DNA of 64,000 bases from the NCBI GenBank assembly GCA_036557785.1, contig DATBGZ010000014.1, forward strand, positions 62,001 to 126,000, in the 5' to 3' direction. This DNA is from DATBGZ01 sp036557785. GTDB lineage: Bacteria > Actinomycetota > Actinomycetes > Mycobacteriales > Micromonosporaceae. The translations under genes and the position numbers were made by a program. This document shows positions 1 to 8,316 of the stretch, in pieces. Each line of letters starts with the position of its first letter. The first letter of the stretch is position 1. Below the pieces are notes generated by a model. The model was not told where the DNA came from and ran no database searches. It saw only the letters and a list, made by a program, of their open reading frames with translations.

Positions 1-21
1 TCCGCCTGCTCGGGGCCAGAA

Positions 22-38
22 CTAACGGACCACGTTAG
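22..38. terminator. weak hairpin downstream of sepF
   Basis: A 6-bp inverted repeat (CTAACG / CGTTAG, 5-base loop) lies 40 bases past the sepF stop. There is no T-run on the minus strand, so it is at best a weak terminator. The next gene to the left (a YggT-like gene is usual here) would begin outside the window. Confidence 0.25.
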
Positions 39-80
39 CGGGCCGAGCCGTCAAACGCCCGCCCACCCCACCGACCGAAG

Positions 81-932
81 TCAGGATCGGTTGAAGAATC
101 CGGGCTCGGCGATCCGCTTCTTCTCCTCGTCGCTGACCCGGATGTTGGGTGGGGTGAGGAGGAAGACACGGTTCGTGACCCGCTCCATGCCACCACGCAG
201 CCCGAACGCCAGCCCGGCCGCGAAGTCGACCAGCCGCTTGGCGTCGGCCTCGGCGAGATCGGTGAGGTTCATGATCACCGGGTGGCCGTCGCGGAAGTGC
301 TCGCCGATCGCCCGAGCCTCGCTGTAGCTGGTCGGATGCACCGTGGTGATCTCGTACCGTCGGGTCAGCCGCTCGTCACTGAGTGCCGCCCGCTCCCGAA
401 GCTGCACCTGCGGCGCGTTCACGAGGCTCTCGGGGGCCGGTACCGACAGCGCGGTGGACCCGACCGTACGGGCAGACGGCCGCACGGTCGAGCGCTCCAC
501 CGTGGGCTCGTCGGTTCGGGGATCGGGTAGCCGAACCTCCGTCAGACGCCGCTCCGGTCGCTCGTCCGGGTCGCCGACGCGGTCCCGGGTGGAGCGCTGC
601 TCGCGTCCGGCCCTCAGATCCCGTACCCGGGACGTGAAGTCCTGCTGCTCGTCCACGTCCTCGAAGCCGTGCGGCACGTCCTCGAAGCCGTGCGGCGCGT
701 CCCGACGCCGGTCCGGTGGCGTACGGTCGCCGCGGCCCCGGTCCGCTGTCGGGCGGCCCGCGCGAGGCGGGTCGACGCGCTCACGCTCGGCAAAGCCGCG
801 GTCCGTGGCGCGCAGCGCGGGGCGCGAGCGTTCGGGCACCGCGAAGTCCTCGTCGGCGTACTCGTCGTCGTAGCCGTCGTCCTCGTCCTCGACGAGCCCG
901 AGCCAGACGCCGGCCTTGCGCCATGCACCCAT
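81..932 (-). CDS. sepF: cell division protein SepF
   Basis: SepF tethers FtsZ to the membrane and is the main FtsZ anchor in actinobacteria. The 283-residue protein opens with a short amphipathic stretch (MGAWRKAGVWLGLVED), the usual membrane-targeting helix. A long acidic and Arg/Pro-rich linker follows, and the conserved SepF domain sits near residues 195-283 (HPTSYSEARAIGEHF, VIMNLTD, GGMERVTNRVFLLTP). The ATG was chosen because GGGAGGG precedes it and the family N-terminus starts there; an upstream in-frame start would add 27 non-conserved residues. It is the last gene of the dcw cluster, after ftsZ and yggS. The linker contains a duplicated PHGFEDV segment encoded by a 21-bp tandem repeat. 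Confidence 0.95.
   Translation of the reverse strand: MGAWRKAGVWLGLVEDEDDGYDDEYADEDFAVPERSRPALRATDRGFAERERVDPPRAGRPTADRGRGDRTPPDRRRDAPHGFEDVPHGFEDVDEQQDFTSRVRDLRAGREQRSTRDRVGDPDERPERRLTEVRLPDPRTDEPTVERSTVRPSARTVGSTALSVPAPESLVNAPQVQLRERAALSDERLTRRYEITTVHPTSYSEARAIGEHFRDGHPVIMNLTDLAEADAKRLVDFAAGLAFGLRGGMERVTNRVFLLTPPNIRVSDEEKKRIAEPGFFNRS
654..695. repeat. 21-bp tandem repeat inside sepF
   Basis: Two adjacent near-identical 21-bp units encode the duplicated PHGFEDV block in the disordered linker of SepF. The length is a multiple of three, so copy-number change would keep the frame. Confidence 0.8.
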
Positions 933-1072
933 CTGTGCGCCCTCCCTTTCGGCCCCCTGCCGCCAGGACGGGACACGGCGCCTGACATTCGGCGGCCACG
1001 AGTTCGCCAGCACCCCTGCTGGGCGGAGACTCGCCGAATGACAGATGTGTCATTCCGGGCGGTGCGAACAGG

Positions 1073-1846
1073 TTACCTGAGCGGCGGGCGCTCCCCCAGC
1101 ACCGCACTGCCCACCCGCACATGTGTCGCACCGTGTCGGATTGCCTGCTCAAGGTCACCGCTCATGCCGGCCGAGAGCACGGTGGCGTCCGGGTAGCCGG
1201 CGCGCACCCGGTCGACGATGGCGGCGAGTGTTGCGAAGGCCGCATCCGGATCCCAGTGCAGCGGCGCCACCGCCATCAAGCCCCGAAAACGCAGCCCTTG
1301 CGCGTTCGCGATCGCGTCCACCACCCGGTCCAGCGCCACGTCCTCGTCGCCACCGCCGAGCACGGCACCACCGCGGGTGGGATCCCCATCAAGGCTCACC
1401 TGCACCAGCACGGCGAGGCGATCCGTGGCTGGGCCGGCGTTGGCGGATTCATCCGCGTGCTCGCGCGCGGCATGGTCGAGCGCGCGCGCCAACCGCACGC
1501 TGTCGACCGAGTGGACCATGGCGGCGTACCGGACCACCGAGCGGCACTTGTTGCGCTGCAGGTGCCCGACGAAGTGCCACCGCACGTCCGCGCCCGCCGC
1601 GCCCGCCGCGGCCACCTTCGCGGCCTTCGCCGCCGCCTCGTGGTCGCGGTTCTCGCCCACGTCGCGGACCCCGAGCCACACGAGGCGCAGCACGTCCGCG
1701 GCCGGATAGGTCTTGGTCACCACGACCAGCCGCACCTCGCCCGGGTCCCGGCCCGCGGTGCGGCAGGCGGTCGCGATCCGCTCCCGTACAGCATCGAGGT
1801 TCTTTGCCAGCTCTGCCCGCCGGGCATCGCAGTCGTCCGGGGTCAC
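1073..1846 (-). CDS. yggS: YggS/PROSC family PLP-binding protein
   Basis: A single-domain alanine-racemase-fold protein of 257 residues that binds pyridoxal phosphate and maintains PLP homeostasis; it has no known catalytic activity. Visible family motifs are VVVTKTYP (the Lys that carries PLP), RWHFVGHLQRNK, MVHSVDS, FRGLMAV and, near the end, LSAGMSGDLEQAI and GATHVRVGSAVLG. It lies between ftsZ and sepF, its standard place in Gram-positive dcw clusters, with only 13 bases separating it from ftsZ. In many relatives a pgeF (multicopper-oxidase-like) gene lies between these two; it is absent here. Confidence 0.94.
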   Translation of the reverse strand: MTPDDCDARRAELAKNLDAVRERIATACRTAGRDPGEVRLVVVTKTYPAADVLRLVWLGVRDVGENRDHEAAAKAAKVAAAGAAGADVRWHFVGHLQRNKCRSVVRYAAMVHSVDSVRLARALDHAAREHADESANAGPATDRLAVLVQVSLDGDPTRGGAVLGGGDEDVALDRVVDAIANAQGLRFRGLMAVAPLHWDPDAAFATLAAIVDRVRAGYPDATVLSAGMSGDLEQAIRHGATHVRVGSAVLGERPPLR

Positions 1847-1859
1847 ACGTCGACCCTAG

Positions 1860-2960
1860 TCAGGCCCCGTTCTTGAGGAAGTCAGGCACATCCACGTCGT
1901 CGAAGAGCACCCGTCGCGGCGGCTGCACGGGCGGCGTCCGGGTGACGGTCGGCGCCTCCGACGTCGTGGAGAAGACCGAGCGGCGCTGCGCGTCGGCCGG
2001 GCGGTAGGCGGGGGCGCCGCCATCGAAGCCTGCCGCGATCACAGTGACCCGCACCTCGTCACCGAGCGCGTCGTCGATGACCGCGCCGAAGATGATGTTG
2101 GCATCGGAGTGCGCCGCGTCGGTGACGAGTTGCGCGGCGTCGTTGATCTCGAACAGGCCGAGGTCAGAGCCGCCCGCGATGGAGAGCAGGACGCCCCGGG
2201 CGCCGTCCATGCTCTGCTCGAGCAGCGGACTGGAGATCGCCCGTTCGGCAGCCTCGACCGCGCGGTTGTCACCCCGCGCCGCCCCGATCCCCATGAGGGC
2301 GCTGCCCGCCCCCGCCATGACGCTGCGGACATCGGCGAAGTCCAGGTTGATCAGGCCGGGCGTGGTGATCAGGTCGGTGATGCCCTGCACGCCGGAGAGC
2401 AGCACCTGGTCCGCCTGGCGGAAGGCGTCGATCATGCTGATCCCGCGATCGCCCAGGGCGAGCAGCCGATCGTTGGGGATCACGATGAGGGTGTCGCACT
2501 GCTGGCGCAACTCTTCGATGCCGATCTCCGCCTGGCCCGCACGACGCTTGCCCTCAAAGGAGAACGGCCGGGTCACCACGCCAATCGTCAATGCCCCGAG
2601 CTTGCGCGCGATGCTCGCGACCACGGGCGCCCCGCCCGTGCCGGTGCCGCCGCCCTCGCCGCACGTCACGAAGCACATGTCCGCCCCCCGCAGCACCTCC
2701 TCGATCTCGTCGCGGTGGTCCTCGGCGGCGTTGCGGCCCACGTCGGGATTAGCGCCGGCGCCGAGCCCGCGGGTCAGTTGCCGGCCGACGTCCAGCTTCA
2801 CGTCGGCATCGCTCATCAGCAGGGCCTGCGCATCAGTATTGATGGCGATGAACTCGACACCCTTGAGGCCGACCTCGATCATGCGGTTGACCGCGTTGAC
2901 GCCGCCCCCGCCGATGCCGACCACCTTGATGACCGCCAGGTAGTTGTGGGGATGTGTCAT
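1860..2960 (-). CDS. ftsZ: cell division protein FtsZ
   Basis: The tubulin-like GTPase that forms the division ring. The 366-residue protein shows the nucleotide-binding glycines VVGIGGGGVNAVNRM, the tubulin signature GGGTGTGGAPV, NDRLLALGDR, and the synergy loop with the catalytic segment FADV. The C-terminal peptide DDVDVPDFLKNG is the actinobacterial form that binds SepF and FtsW. The ATG encoding MTHPHNYLAVIK was chosen because AAGGGA precedes it and homologues start here; the frame stays open 20 codons further upstream. It is separated from ftsQ by about 300 bases, the largest gap within the division genes after murE, which suggests its own promoter as in Streptomyces. Confidence 0.98.
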   Translation of the reverse strand: MTHPHNYLAVIKVVGIGGGGVNAVNRMIEVGLKGVEFIAINTDAQALLMSDADVKLDVGRQLTRGLGAGANPDVGRNAAEDHRDEIEEVLRGADMCFVTCGEGGGTGTGGAPVVASIARKLGALTIGVVTRPFSFEGKRRAGQAEIGIEELRQQCDTLIVIPNDRLLALGDRGISMIDAFRQADQVLLSGVQGITDLITTPGLINLDFADVRSVMAGAGSALMGIGAARGDNRAVEAAERAISSPLLEQSMDGARGVLLSIAGGSDLGLFEINDAAQLVTDAAHSDANIIFGAVIDDALGDEVRVTVIAAGFDGGAPAYRPADAQRRSVFSTTSEAPTVTRTPPVQPPRRVLFDDVDVPDFLKNGA

Positions 2961-3259
2961 CACCGTGGTCCCTTCGCGCTGGCGGCGGTTCGACGTGCCT
3001 GCGAACCATGCGCCCGGCACCGGCAGGTGCCGATCCGCAGTAGATCCACAGTAGACAACGGCGGGCCCGGTCGGGAGTGACGCGAAAGACCTCTTCCCCC
3101 GCGAAACGGACGCTGCACCGAGCTAAACCCTAACCCTGTACTAGAGACTTGGACGTCTGTCAGACCCACTGTCGGGGACCGTATGCGGGTGCGCCCCATG
3201 GGCCAAGCAACCGAGCGGCGTGTCGGCTTGCGGAGCCGACCATCCGACAGGTGCGCCGG
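2961..3259. promoter_or_regulatory. ftsZ upstream region (no gene)
   Basis: There is no open frame with coding character here. On the minus strand a CTGACA hexamer (3151-3170 area) is followed 17 bases later by TACAGG, then by two copies of a TTAGGG/TTTAGC-type stretch around 3121-3140. This is a plausible but weak ftsZ promoter; actinobacterial ftsZ genes usually carry their own promoters in this gap. Confidence 0.3.
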
Positions 3260-4039
3260 TCAGCCCCTGATGGTGGGGACGTCAGGCACGGTCACGTCGA
3301 TGGTGCGTCCGGGCTGGCCCAACAGGGCGGTGGCGACCTCGGCCTTCAACGCGCTGTCGGACGCGTCGCCCCACACTACGCTGCGTCCATCGGTGAGCGT
3401 GAGCGTGATCTGTGTCGCCGAGGGGGCCACCACCTCCGCGAGCACCGTCCGCAGGCGCGCCGTGAGGGCGGAGAGCACCCGCAGCGCCGCGAGCGTCGCC
3501 GGATCGTTGGGCCCGGGCGCATCCACCCGGACAACCGCGGCGCCGGGCGGTGCCGCGTGCAGATGCTGGAACACCACCCCATCGGCGGATACGACGGCGA
3601 AGCCGCCGGACTCCGGGACCACCGCGGCCACGGCGCGCTCGGTGACGTCGATGCGCAGCGTGTGCGGCAGAGAACGCCGTACGTCGACGTCCGCGACCGA
3701 CGGCAGGGCATGCACCCGGGCGGCCACCGCGGCCGTGTCCAGGCGCAGCAACGAGGTGCCCGGGGCGACGGCGGCAGCGGCACGCACCTCGTCCGGGCTG
3801 GCGATCCGCGATCCGGTAACCACGACCTCGCGGACGCCGAGCACGCTGGTTCCGAAACCGACCCAGGCTCCCGCGCCGAGGAGCAGGACGATCACCAGAA
3901 CCGGGACGAGTACCCGCCGGTTGGGGCGCCAGCGGCGGCTGGCCGGGTCCGCGGCGGCGCCGGTGGATCGCTGCGACGGAGGTCGTCGCCGCCCGCTCTC
4001 TCGGCTGGGTCCCGTCTGCGCCCGGGGCGGGAGCGTCAC
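3260..4039 (-). CDS. ftsQ: cell division protein FtsQ
   Basis: A bitopic membrane protein of the divisome that links FtsB/FtsL to the ring. The 259 residues have an Arg/Pro-rich cytoplasmic head, one transmembrane segment (VLVPVLVIVLLLGAGAWVGF, about residues 44-63), then a POTRA domain beginning VREVVVTGSRIASPDEVRAAA with the conserved SLPHTLRIDVTER. The FtsQ beta domain follows. GTG start; the GTGA overlap with the murC stop implies translational coupling. Confidence 0.95.
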   Translation of the reverse strand: MTLPPRAQTGPSRESGRRRPPSQRSTGAAADPASRRWRPNRRVLVPVLVIVLLLGAGAWVGFGTSVLGVREVVVTGSRIASPDEVRAAAAVAPGTSLLRLDTAAVAARVHALPSVADVDVRRSLPHTLRIDVTERAVAAVVPESGGFAVVSADGVVFQHLHAAPPGAAVVRVDAPGPNDPATLAALRVLSALTARLRTVLAEVVAPSATQITLTLTDGRSVVWGDASDSALKAEVATALLGQPGRTIDVTVPDVPTIRG

Positions 4040-5541
4040 CGGGTGGTCGTCTCCGCTTGCGGCAGGCCCGATCCACCTGCGGCACCCGGCTCGCCCGTGG
4101 TCGGGTCGACGCTGAGCGCGGCCGCCTGGTCCAGCGCCGCGAGCAGCTCGTCCCCCATGAGGGAGATCGGCGGCGCGCCCATGGTCACCACCACGTCGCC
4201 CGGACGCGCCCGAGCGACGACCTCCGCGGCGACGTCCTCCCAGGAGGCCACGAAGACCTTCCGCTCGGGCGGCAGATCGATGGCGGCGTGCAGCGCGATG
4301 CCACCGTCGCCCGGACCGCGCGCCTCGCCGGGGCCGAAGACCTCCATGACCACGACCTCGTCGGCGATCGCGAGCGCCGTGGCGATCTCGGTGCGCAGGT
4401 CGCGGGTGCGATAGACCCGGTACGGCTGGAAGACCACGACCAGGCGTGAGTCACCCGCCACCTCGCGCAGCGTGCGTAGCGCGGCGGTCATGGCGGTCGG
4501 GTGGTAGGCGTACTCGTCGTAGACCCGCACTCCGGCGGCGAGGCCCTTCAGCTCGAACCGGCGCCGGACGCCGGGGAAGCTCGCCAGGGCGTCGGCCACC
4601 TGGCGTACGGGCACGCCCAGCCGGAGCGTGACCAGCGCGGCCGCCGCGCTGTTGAGCCCGAGGTGCCGGCCCGGCACGGGCAGCCGGAACTCACCGACCG
4701 GCTCGCCGTCGAGGGTGGCGCGGTAGCGCACGCTGGTCGCGTCGGAGTGCAGGTCGACGATGCGCAGGGTGGCGTCGGGCGACTCGCCGTACGTCTCGAC
4801 GACCAGCCCTTCCGCGCGGGCCCGGTCGGCGAGCTCGCGGGTGCGCGGGTCGTCCGTGCAGGTCACGACCCGGCCGTCCGGACCGACGAGCCGGGCGAAG
4901 GCGAGGAACGCCTCGGTGAGCCCCGCCATGTCCCCGTAGGTGTTAAGGTGATCGGCATCTATATTCGTGATGATCGCGATGTTCGGGCGGTAGTTGAGGA
5001 ACGACCGGTCGTGCTCGTCAGCCTCGGCGACGAAGTGGGGACCGGTGCCGTGGTGGGCGTTGGAGCCGACCTCGGCAATCTCCCCACCGATCACAAAGGA
5101 CGGATCCAGGCCGGCATGCTGAAGGATCGAGGTCACCATCGACGTGGTCGTGGTCTTGCCGTGGGTGCCGGCGACGGCGACCGTCTGCCGCCCGACCATC
5201 GCCGCGGCGAGCGCCTCGGAGCGGTGCAGCACACGCAGGCCCCGTGCCCGCGCCTCGACGAGCTCCAGGTGGTCCGCCGGGATCGCACTGGAGTAGACGA
5301 CCGTGTCCACACCGTCCAGATTGGACGGCTCGTGTCGCATGTGGATGATGCCGCCGAGTGCCCGCAGGCCGGCGAGCGCCGGCCAGTCCTTCAGCTCGCT
5401 GCCCGAGGTGGGAATGCCGCGAGTCAACAGGAGCCGGGCCAGCCCGCTCATGCCGACGCCCCCGACGCCGATGAGGTGCACCCGGCCGAGATCCTCCGCC
5501 GAGAGCGGCCGGTCCTGCGTCCCCACGCTGCTCGTCGTCAC
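4036..5541 (-). CDS. murC: UDP-N-acetylmuramate--L-alanine ligase MurC
   Basis: Cytoplasmic ATP-dependent ligase adding the first residue of the peptidoglycan stem peptide to UDP-MurNAc. The 501 residues show the UDP-binding Rossmann start VHLIGVGGVGMSGLA, the ATP loop VAGTHGKTTTTSM, the Mur central motif with EADEHDRSFL, NIDADHLNTYG, and the C-terminal DEYAYHPTAMTAAL. The GTG start (MTTSSVGTQDRPLS) overlaps the murG stop as GTGA; a longer reading would run back into murG. Some Micromonosporales use Gly at stem position 1, so the preferred amino acid cannot be read from the sequence. Confidence 0.96.
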   Translation of the reverse strand: MTTSSVGTQDRPLSAEDLGRVHLIGVGGVGMSGLARLLLTRGIPTSGSELKDWPALAGLRALGGIIHMRHEPSNLDGVDTVVYSSAIPADHLELVEARARGLRVLHRSEALAAAMVGRQTVAVAGTHGKTTTTSMVTSILQHAGLDPSFVIGGEIAEVGSNAHHGTGPHFVAEADEHDRSFLNYRPNIAIITNIDADHLNTYGDMAGLTEAFLAFARLVGPDGRVVTCTDDPRTRELADRARAEGLVVETYGESPDATLRIVDLHSDATSVRYRATLDGEPVGEFRLPVPGRHLGLNSAAAALVTLRLGVPVRQVADALASFPGVRRRFELKGLAAGVRVYDEYAYHPTAMTAALRTLREVAGDSRLVVVFQPYRVYRTRDLRTEIATALAIADEVVVMEVFGPGEARGPGDGGIALHAAIDLPPERKVFVASWEDVAAEVVARARPGDVVVTMGAPPISLMGDELLAALDQAAALSVDPTTGEPGAAGGSGLPQAETTTR

Positions 5542-6803
5542 GAAAGCCTCCCCGACACGACGTCCAGCACGAACGCCCGCAGCGCCTCGTCGCCGTCGCG
5601 GCGCCCGAACCGCGCCGCCGCCTCGCCCATCGCCGCCAGCCGCGCCGGATCGCTCGCCAACGGGATCACCGTCTTCTCGATCCACTCCGGCGTGAGCTCG
5701 GCGTCGTCGACCATGAGTCCGCCCCCCGCCTTGACCACGGGCAGGGCATTGCGACGCTGCTCTCCGTTACCGTACGGCAGCGGGACGTAGATCGCGGGTA
5801 GGCCGACCGTGGTCACCTCGGCGAGTGTCATGCCACCGCCCCGCGAGAGCACCAGGTCTGCGGCGGCAAAGCCGAGCTCCATGTCCGCGATGTACGGCAA
5901 GGTCACATAGGGCAGCGGAAGGTCGGGCGGCACCTCCACGGGCTCGTTGCGGGCACCCGTCACGTGCAACACCTGGATGCCGGCGGACGTGATCGTCTTC
6001 GCCGCCGCGGCGACCGCCTGGTTGATCGAGCGCGACCCCTGTGAGGCGCCGAAGACGAACAGGACCGGCAGGTACGGGTGCAGGCCGAAGTGCTCGCGCG
6101 CGCCCTGTTGAACCTGGCGCCGATCGAGCGTGGCGATCGCCGGCCGCAGGGGCACGCCGGTCACCCGCGCGTCGGCGAGCAGGGGTGAGCCCTGCGGCTG
6201 GTGCGGGAAACCGACCGCGATGTGCTTGGTGAAGCGCATGCCGAGCCGGTTCGCGACGCCCGGCGGCACGTTCATCTCGTGGATCACGATCGGGGTCCGG
6301 CGGCGCCAGGCGGCGAGGTACGCCGGCACCGCCACGTAGCCGCCGAAGCCCACGACGACGTCGGCGTGCACATCGTCCAGGACCGCCCTGCCGGCCCTCA
6401 TCGAGCGCAGCATCCGCGCCGGCGTGGCGGCGAGTTCGAGGTTGACCGTTCGCGGCAGTTGGTAGGCGGGAACCTGCCGCAGCTCGAATCCCGCCGCCGG
6501 GATGAGCTGTCCCTCCAGGCCCTTGGTGCTGCCGACACAGGTGATCCGAAGCTCCGGTTGGTGCCGACGCAGGCACTCGGCGAACGCCAGCAGCGGATAG
6601 ATGTGCCCGCCTGTACCTCCGCCCGCGAGGACGACCGACCTCAGGACTGAGCCCGCCGGCTCGGGAGGCCGGAACCCTGAGCCCGCCGGCTCGGGAGGCC
6701 GGAACCCTGAGCCCGCCGGCTCGGGAGGCCGGAACCCTGAGCCCGCCGGCTCGGGAGGCCGGAACCCAGAGCCCGCCGGCTCGGGAGGCAGCAGCTCCGC
6801 CAT
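5538..6803 (-). CDS. murG: MurG N-acetylglucosaminyltransferase with repeat N-terminus
   Basis: Peripheral membrane glycosyltransferase that converts lipid I to lipid II. The family core begins at about residue 56 (SVVLAGGGTGGHIYPLLA) and contains VVGFGGYVAVPAYLAA, VIHEMN, FGASQGSRSIN and LSRGGGMTLAEVTTVGLPAIYVPLPY. Before the core are five copies of a ten-residue block, PPEPAGSGFR, giving 421 residues against the usual 360-380. The ATG is preceded by a strong GGTGAGGAG site and no better start lies between the repeats and the core, so the repeats are probably translated. Overlaps murC by GTGA and follows ftsW by 56 bases. Confidence 0.95.
   Translation of the reverse strand: MAELLPPEPAGSGFRPPEPAGSGFRPPEPAGSGFRPPEPAGSGFRPPEPAGSVLRSVVLAGGGTGGHIYPLLAFAECLRRHQPELRITCVGSTKGLEGQLIPAAGFELRQVPAYQLPRTVNLELAATPARMLRSMRAGRAVLDDVHADVVVGFGGYVAVPAYLAAWRRRTPIVIHEMNVPPGVANRLGMRFTKHIAVGFPHQPQGSPLLADARVTGVPLRPAIATLDRRQVQQGAREHFGLHPYLPVLFVFGASQGSRSINQAVAAAAKTITSAGIQVLHVTGARNEPVEVPPDLPLPYVTLPYIADMELGFAAADLVLSRGGGMTLAEVTTVGLPAIYVPLPYGNGEQRRNALPVVKAGGGLMVDDAELTPEWIEKTVIPLASDPARLAAMGEAAARFGRRDGDEALRAFVLDVVSGRLS
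6651..6790. repeat. 30-bp tandem repeat coding for MurG N-terminus
   Basis: Four full units and two thirds of a fifth, each exactly 30 bp. The first three are identical, the fourth has one changed base, and the last diverges at its end. Each unit reads PPEPAGSGFR in the murG frame. Direct adjacency with no spacers rules out a CRISPR array; near identity suggests recent expansion. Confidence 0.95.
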
Positions 6804-6859
6804 CTGCTCCTCACCCTCTCCTGCTCGCCGTAGCTGGTTGGGCGCCGCCACGGCCGACG

Positions 6860-8287
6860 TCAAGCGTCGGGCCCGCGGTGGCCTGCGCCCGGACCAAACC
6901 CGCCGGCCGGCTCGTCCGCGTACCGGGAGGCGTCGCGGCGGATGGGCAGGGGCGGCAGCGGTGCCCAGAGTATCCGGCCCACCCGGCCGGGCGGACGGGC
7001 GTGCAGGGCTCGGGCCGCGGCGGGCTCGGCGCGGGCGAAGGAGGCGAGCATGCCGATCAACGCGAGCGTGACCACCAGGGCACTGCCTCCGTCGGAGATC
7101 AGCGGCAGTGGAACCCCGGTCACCGGGACGAGGCCGACCACGCCCGCGATATTGATCATCGCCTGGCCGGCGATGAGCGCGGTGACACCGGCGGCGGCCA
7201 GCTTCCGGTACGGGTTCGTGCACCGCCGCGCGATACGCAGCCCGCTGTACGCCAGGACCGCGAAGAGCGTGAGCACCACGAGGCACCCGACCACGCCGAG
7301 CTCCTCACCGATCACGGCGAAGATGAAGTCGTTGTGCCCGTTGGGGAGCCAGCCCCACTTCAGCCGCCCCTCGCCGAGCCCGACCCCGAACCAGCGACCG
7401 TTGGCGATGGCGGAGAGCCCCTGCTGCACCTGGTAGGCGTCCTGCTGCTGATAGAGCTCGGGGTTGAGAAACGCCCGTAGCCGCCCGAGCCGGTACTCGT
7501 CGCCGGGCAGATAGATCAGCGCGAGCGCCCCGAGCGAGGCGACCAGGAGCAGTCCCGCGAAGACCCGCAGCCGGACCCCGGCGGCCCAGAGCAGCCCGAC
7601 GAACATCACCAGCATGCAGGCCATGGTGCCGAGGTCGTTGAGGCCGATGAGCAGGAACAGCAGCCCCCCCAAGGTGAACAGCGGCCGGGACAGGTTGCGG
7701 AAGGAACCAGCCCCCGGCAGGGGCTGCCCTTCGGCGTCCCACATCCGGCGGACGAGTACGTCCGCGGCCCACACCAGCAGTGCCGCCTTGGCCAGTTCGC
7801 CCGGCTGCAGCTGCAACCCTCCGATGTAGAGCCAGAGCTGGTCGGCGTGGACCGGCCCGAAGGTCGGATCGGAGAGCACCTGTCCCCGGGCGAGCAGCGC
7901 CAGCACGTCGAGCGCTCCGACGAGCAGGAAGGCGAGGATGAGCACCGGCCGGGCCAGGACACGGTAGGTGCGCAGCGGTAGCCGTTGGCAGAGCCAGAAG
8001 GCCACGATGCCCACGCCCGCCGAGATCGCCTGGCGATCGATGGAGGTGAACGCGCTACCGCTCTCGGCATACTGCTCCACGCTCGTCGCGGAGTAGACCA
8101 TGACCAGGCCGATGACGAGCAGCAGCGCGGTGGTGCTGACGAGCAGGTAATACGAGGCCAACGGTCGGGCCAGCAGCGCCCGGCCTAACGCGACCAGGGC
8201 ACGTCCGAACTCGCCTGCCGTGCGCGGCACCCGGGGTGCGGGGCCGCCGGTGACGGGCCGGGCGCTGGCGTCGGTCGTCGTGGTCAC
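6860..8287 (-). CDS. ftsW: lipid II polymerase FtsW (SEDS family)
   Basis: Polytopic membrane glycosyltransferase that polymerises septal peptidoglycan with its partner FtsI. The 475 residues hold about ten hydrophobic segments starting with YYLLVSTTALLLVIGLVMVYSATS. SEDS landmarks are YIGGLQLQPGELAKAALL, GHNDFIFAVIGEELG and GVVGLVPVTGVPLPLISDGGSAL. The GTG start follows GGGGA by about ten bases and overlaps the stop of a 10-codon micro-ORF that itself overlaps the end of murD, so translation may be handed along. A periplasmic or cytoplasmic tail rich in Arg/Pro closes the protein. Confidence 0.95.
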   Translation of the reverse strand: MTTTTDASARPVTGGPAPRVPRTAGEFGRALVALGRALLARPLASYYLLVSTTALLLVIGLVMVYSATSVEQYAESGSAFTSIDRQAISAGVGIVAFWLCQRLPLRTYRVLARPVLILAFLLVGALDVLALLARGQVLSDPTFGPVHADQLWLYIGGLQLQPGELAKAALLVWAADVLVRRMWDAEGQPLPGAGSFRNLSRPLFTLGGLLFLLIGLNDLGTMACMLVMFVGLLWAAGVRLRVFAGLLLVASLGALALIYLPGDEYRLGRLRAFLNPELYQQQDAYQVQQGLSAIANGRWFGVGLGEGRLKWGWLPNGHNDFIFAVIGEELGVVGCLVVLTLFAVLAYSGLRIARRCTNPYRKLAAAGVTALIAGQAMINIAGVVGLVPVTGVPLPLISDGGSALVVTLALIGMLASFARAEPAAARALHARPPGRVGRILWAPLPPLPIRRDASRYADEPAGGFGPGAGHRGPDA

Positions 8288-8316
8288 GGGCGAGCGGTCC
8301 CCGCGCAGATCGTCAT
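8284..8316 (-). CDS. 10-codon micro-ORF bridging murD and ftsW
   Basis: The ATG overlaps the murD stop (ATGA) and the TGA overlaps the ftsW GTG (GTGA); the predicted peptide is MTICAGTARP. The two overlaps make it a possible coupling device for reinitiation rather than a functional peptide. It could equally be chance in a dense operon. Confidence 0.3.
   Translation of the reverse strand: MTICAGTARP

Noticed and set aside
3118..3140. Telomere-like CTAACCCTAACCC-type run upstream of ftsZ
   Set aside because: Only about two units are present in the middle of a core operon; related motifs are known in actinobacterial ftsZ leaders, so it is more likely part of the ftsZ promoter region.
6651..6790. 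CRISPR-like array
   Set aside because: Units are directly adjacent with no spacers and read as an in-frame decapeptide repeat of murG.
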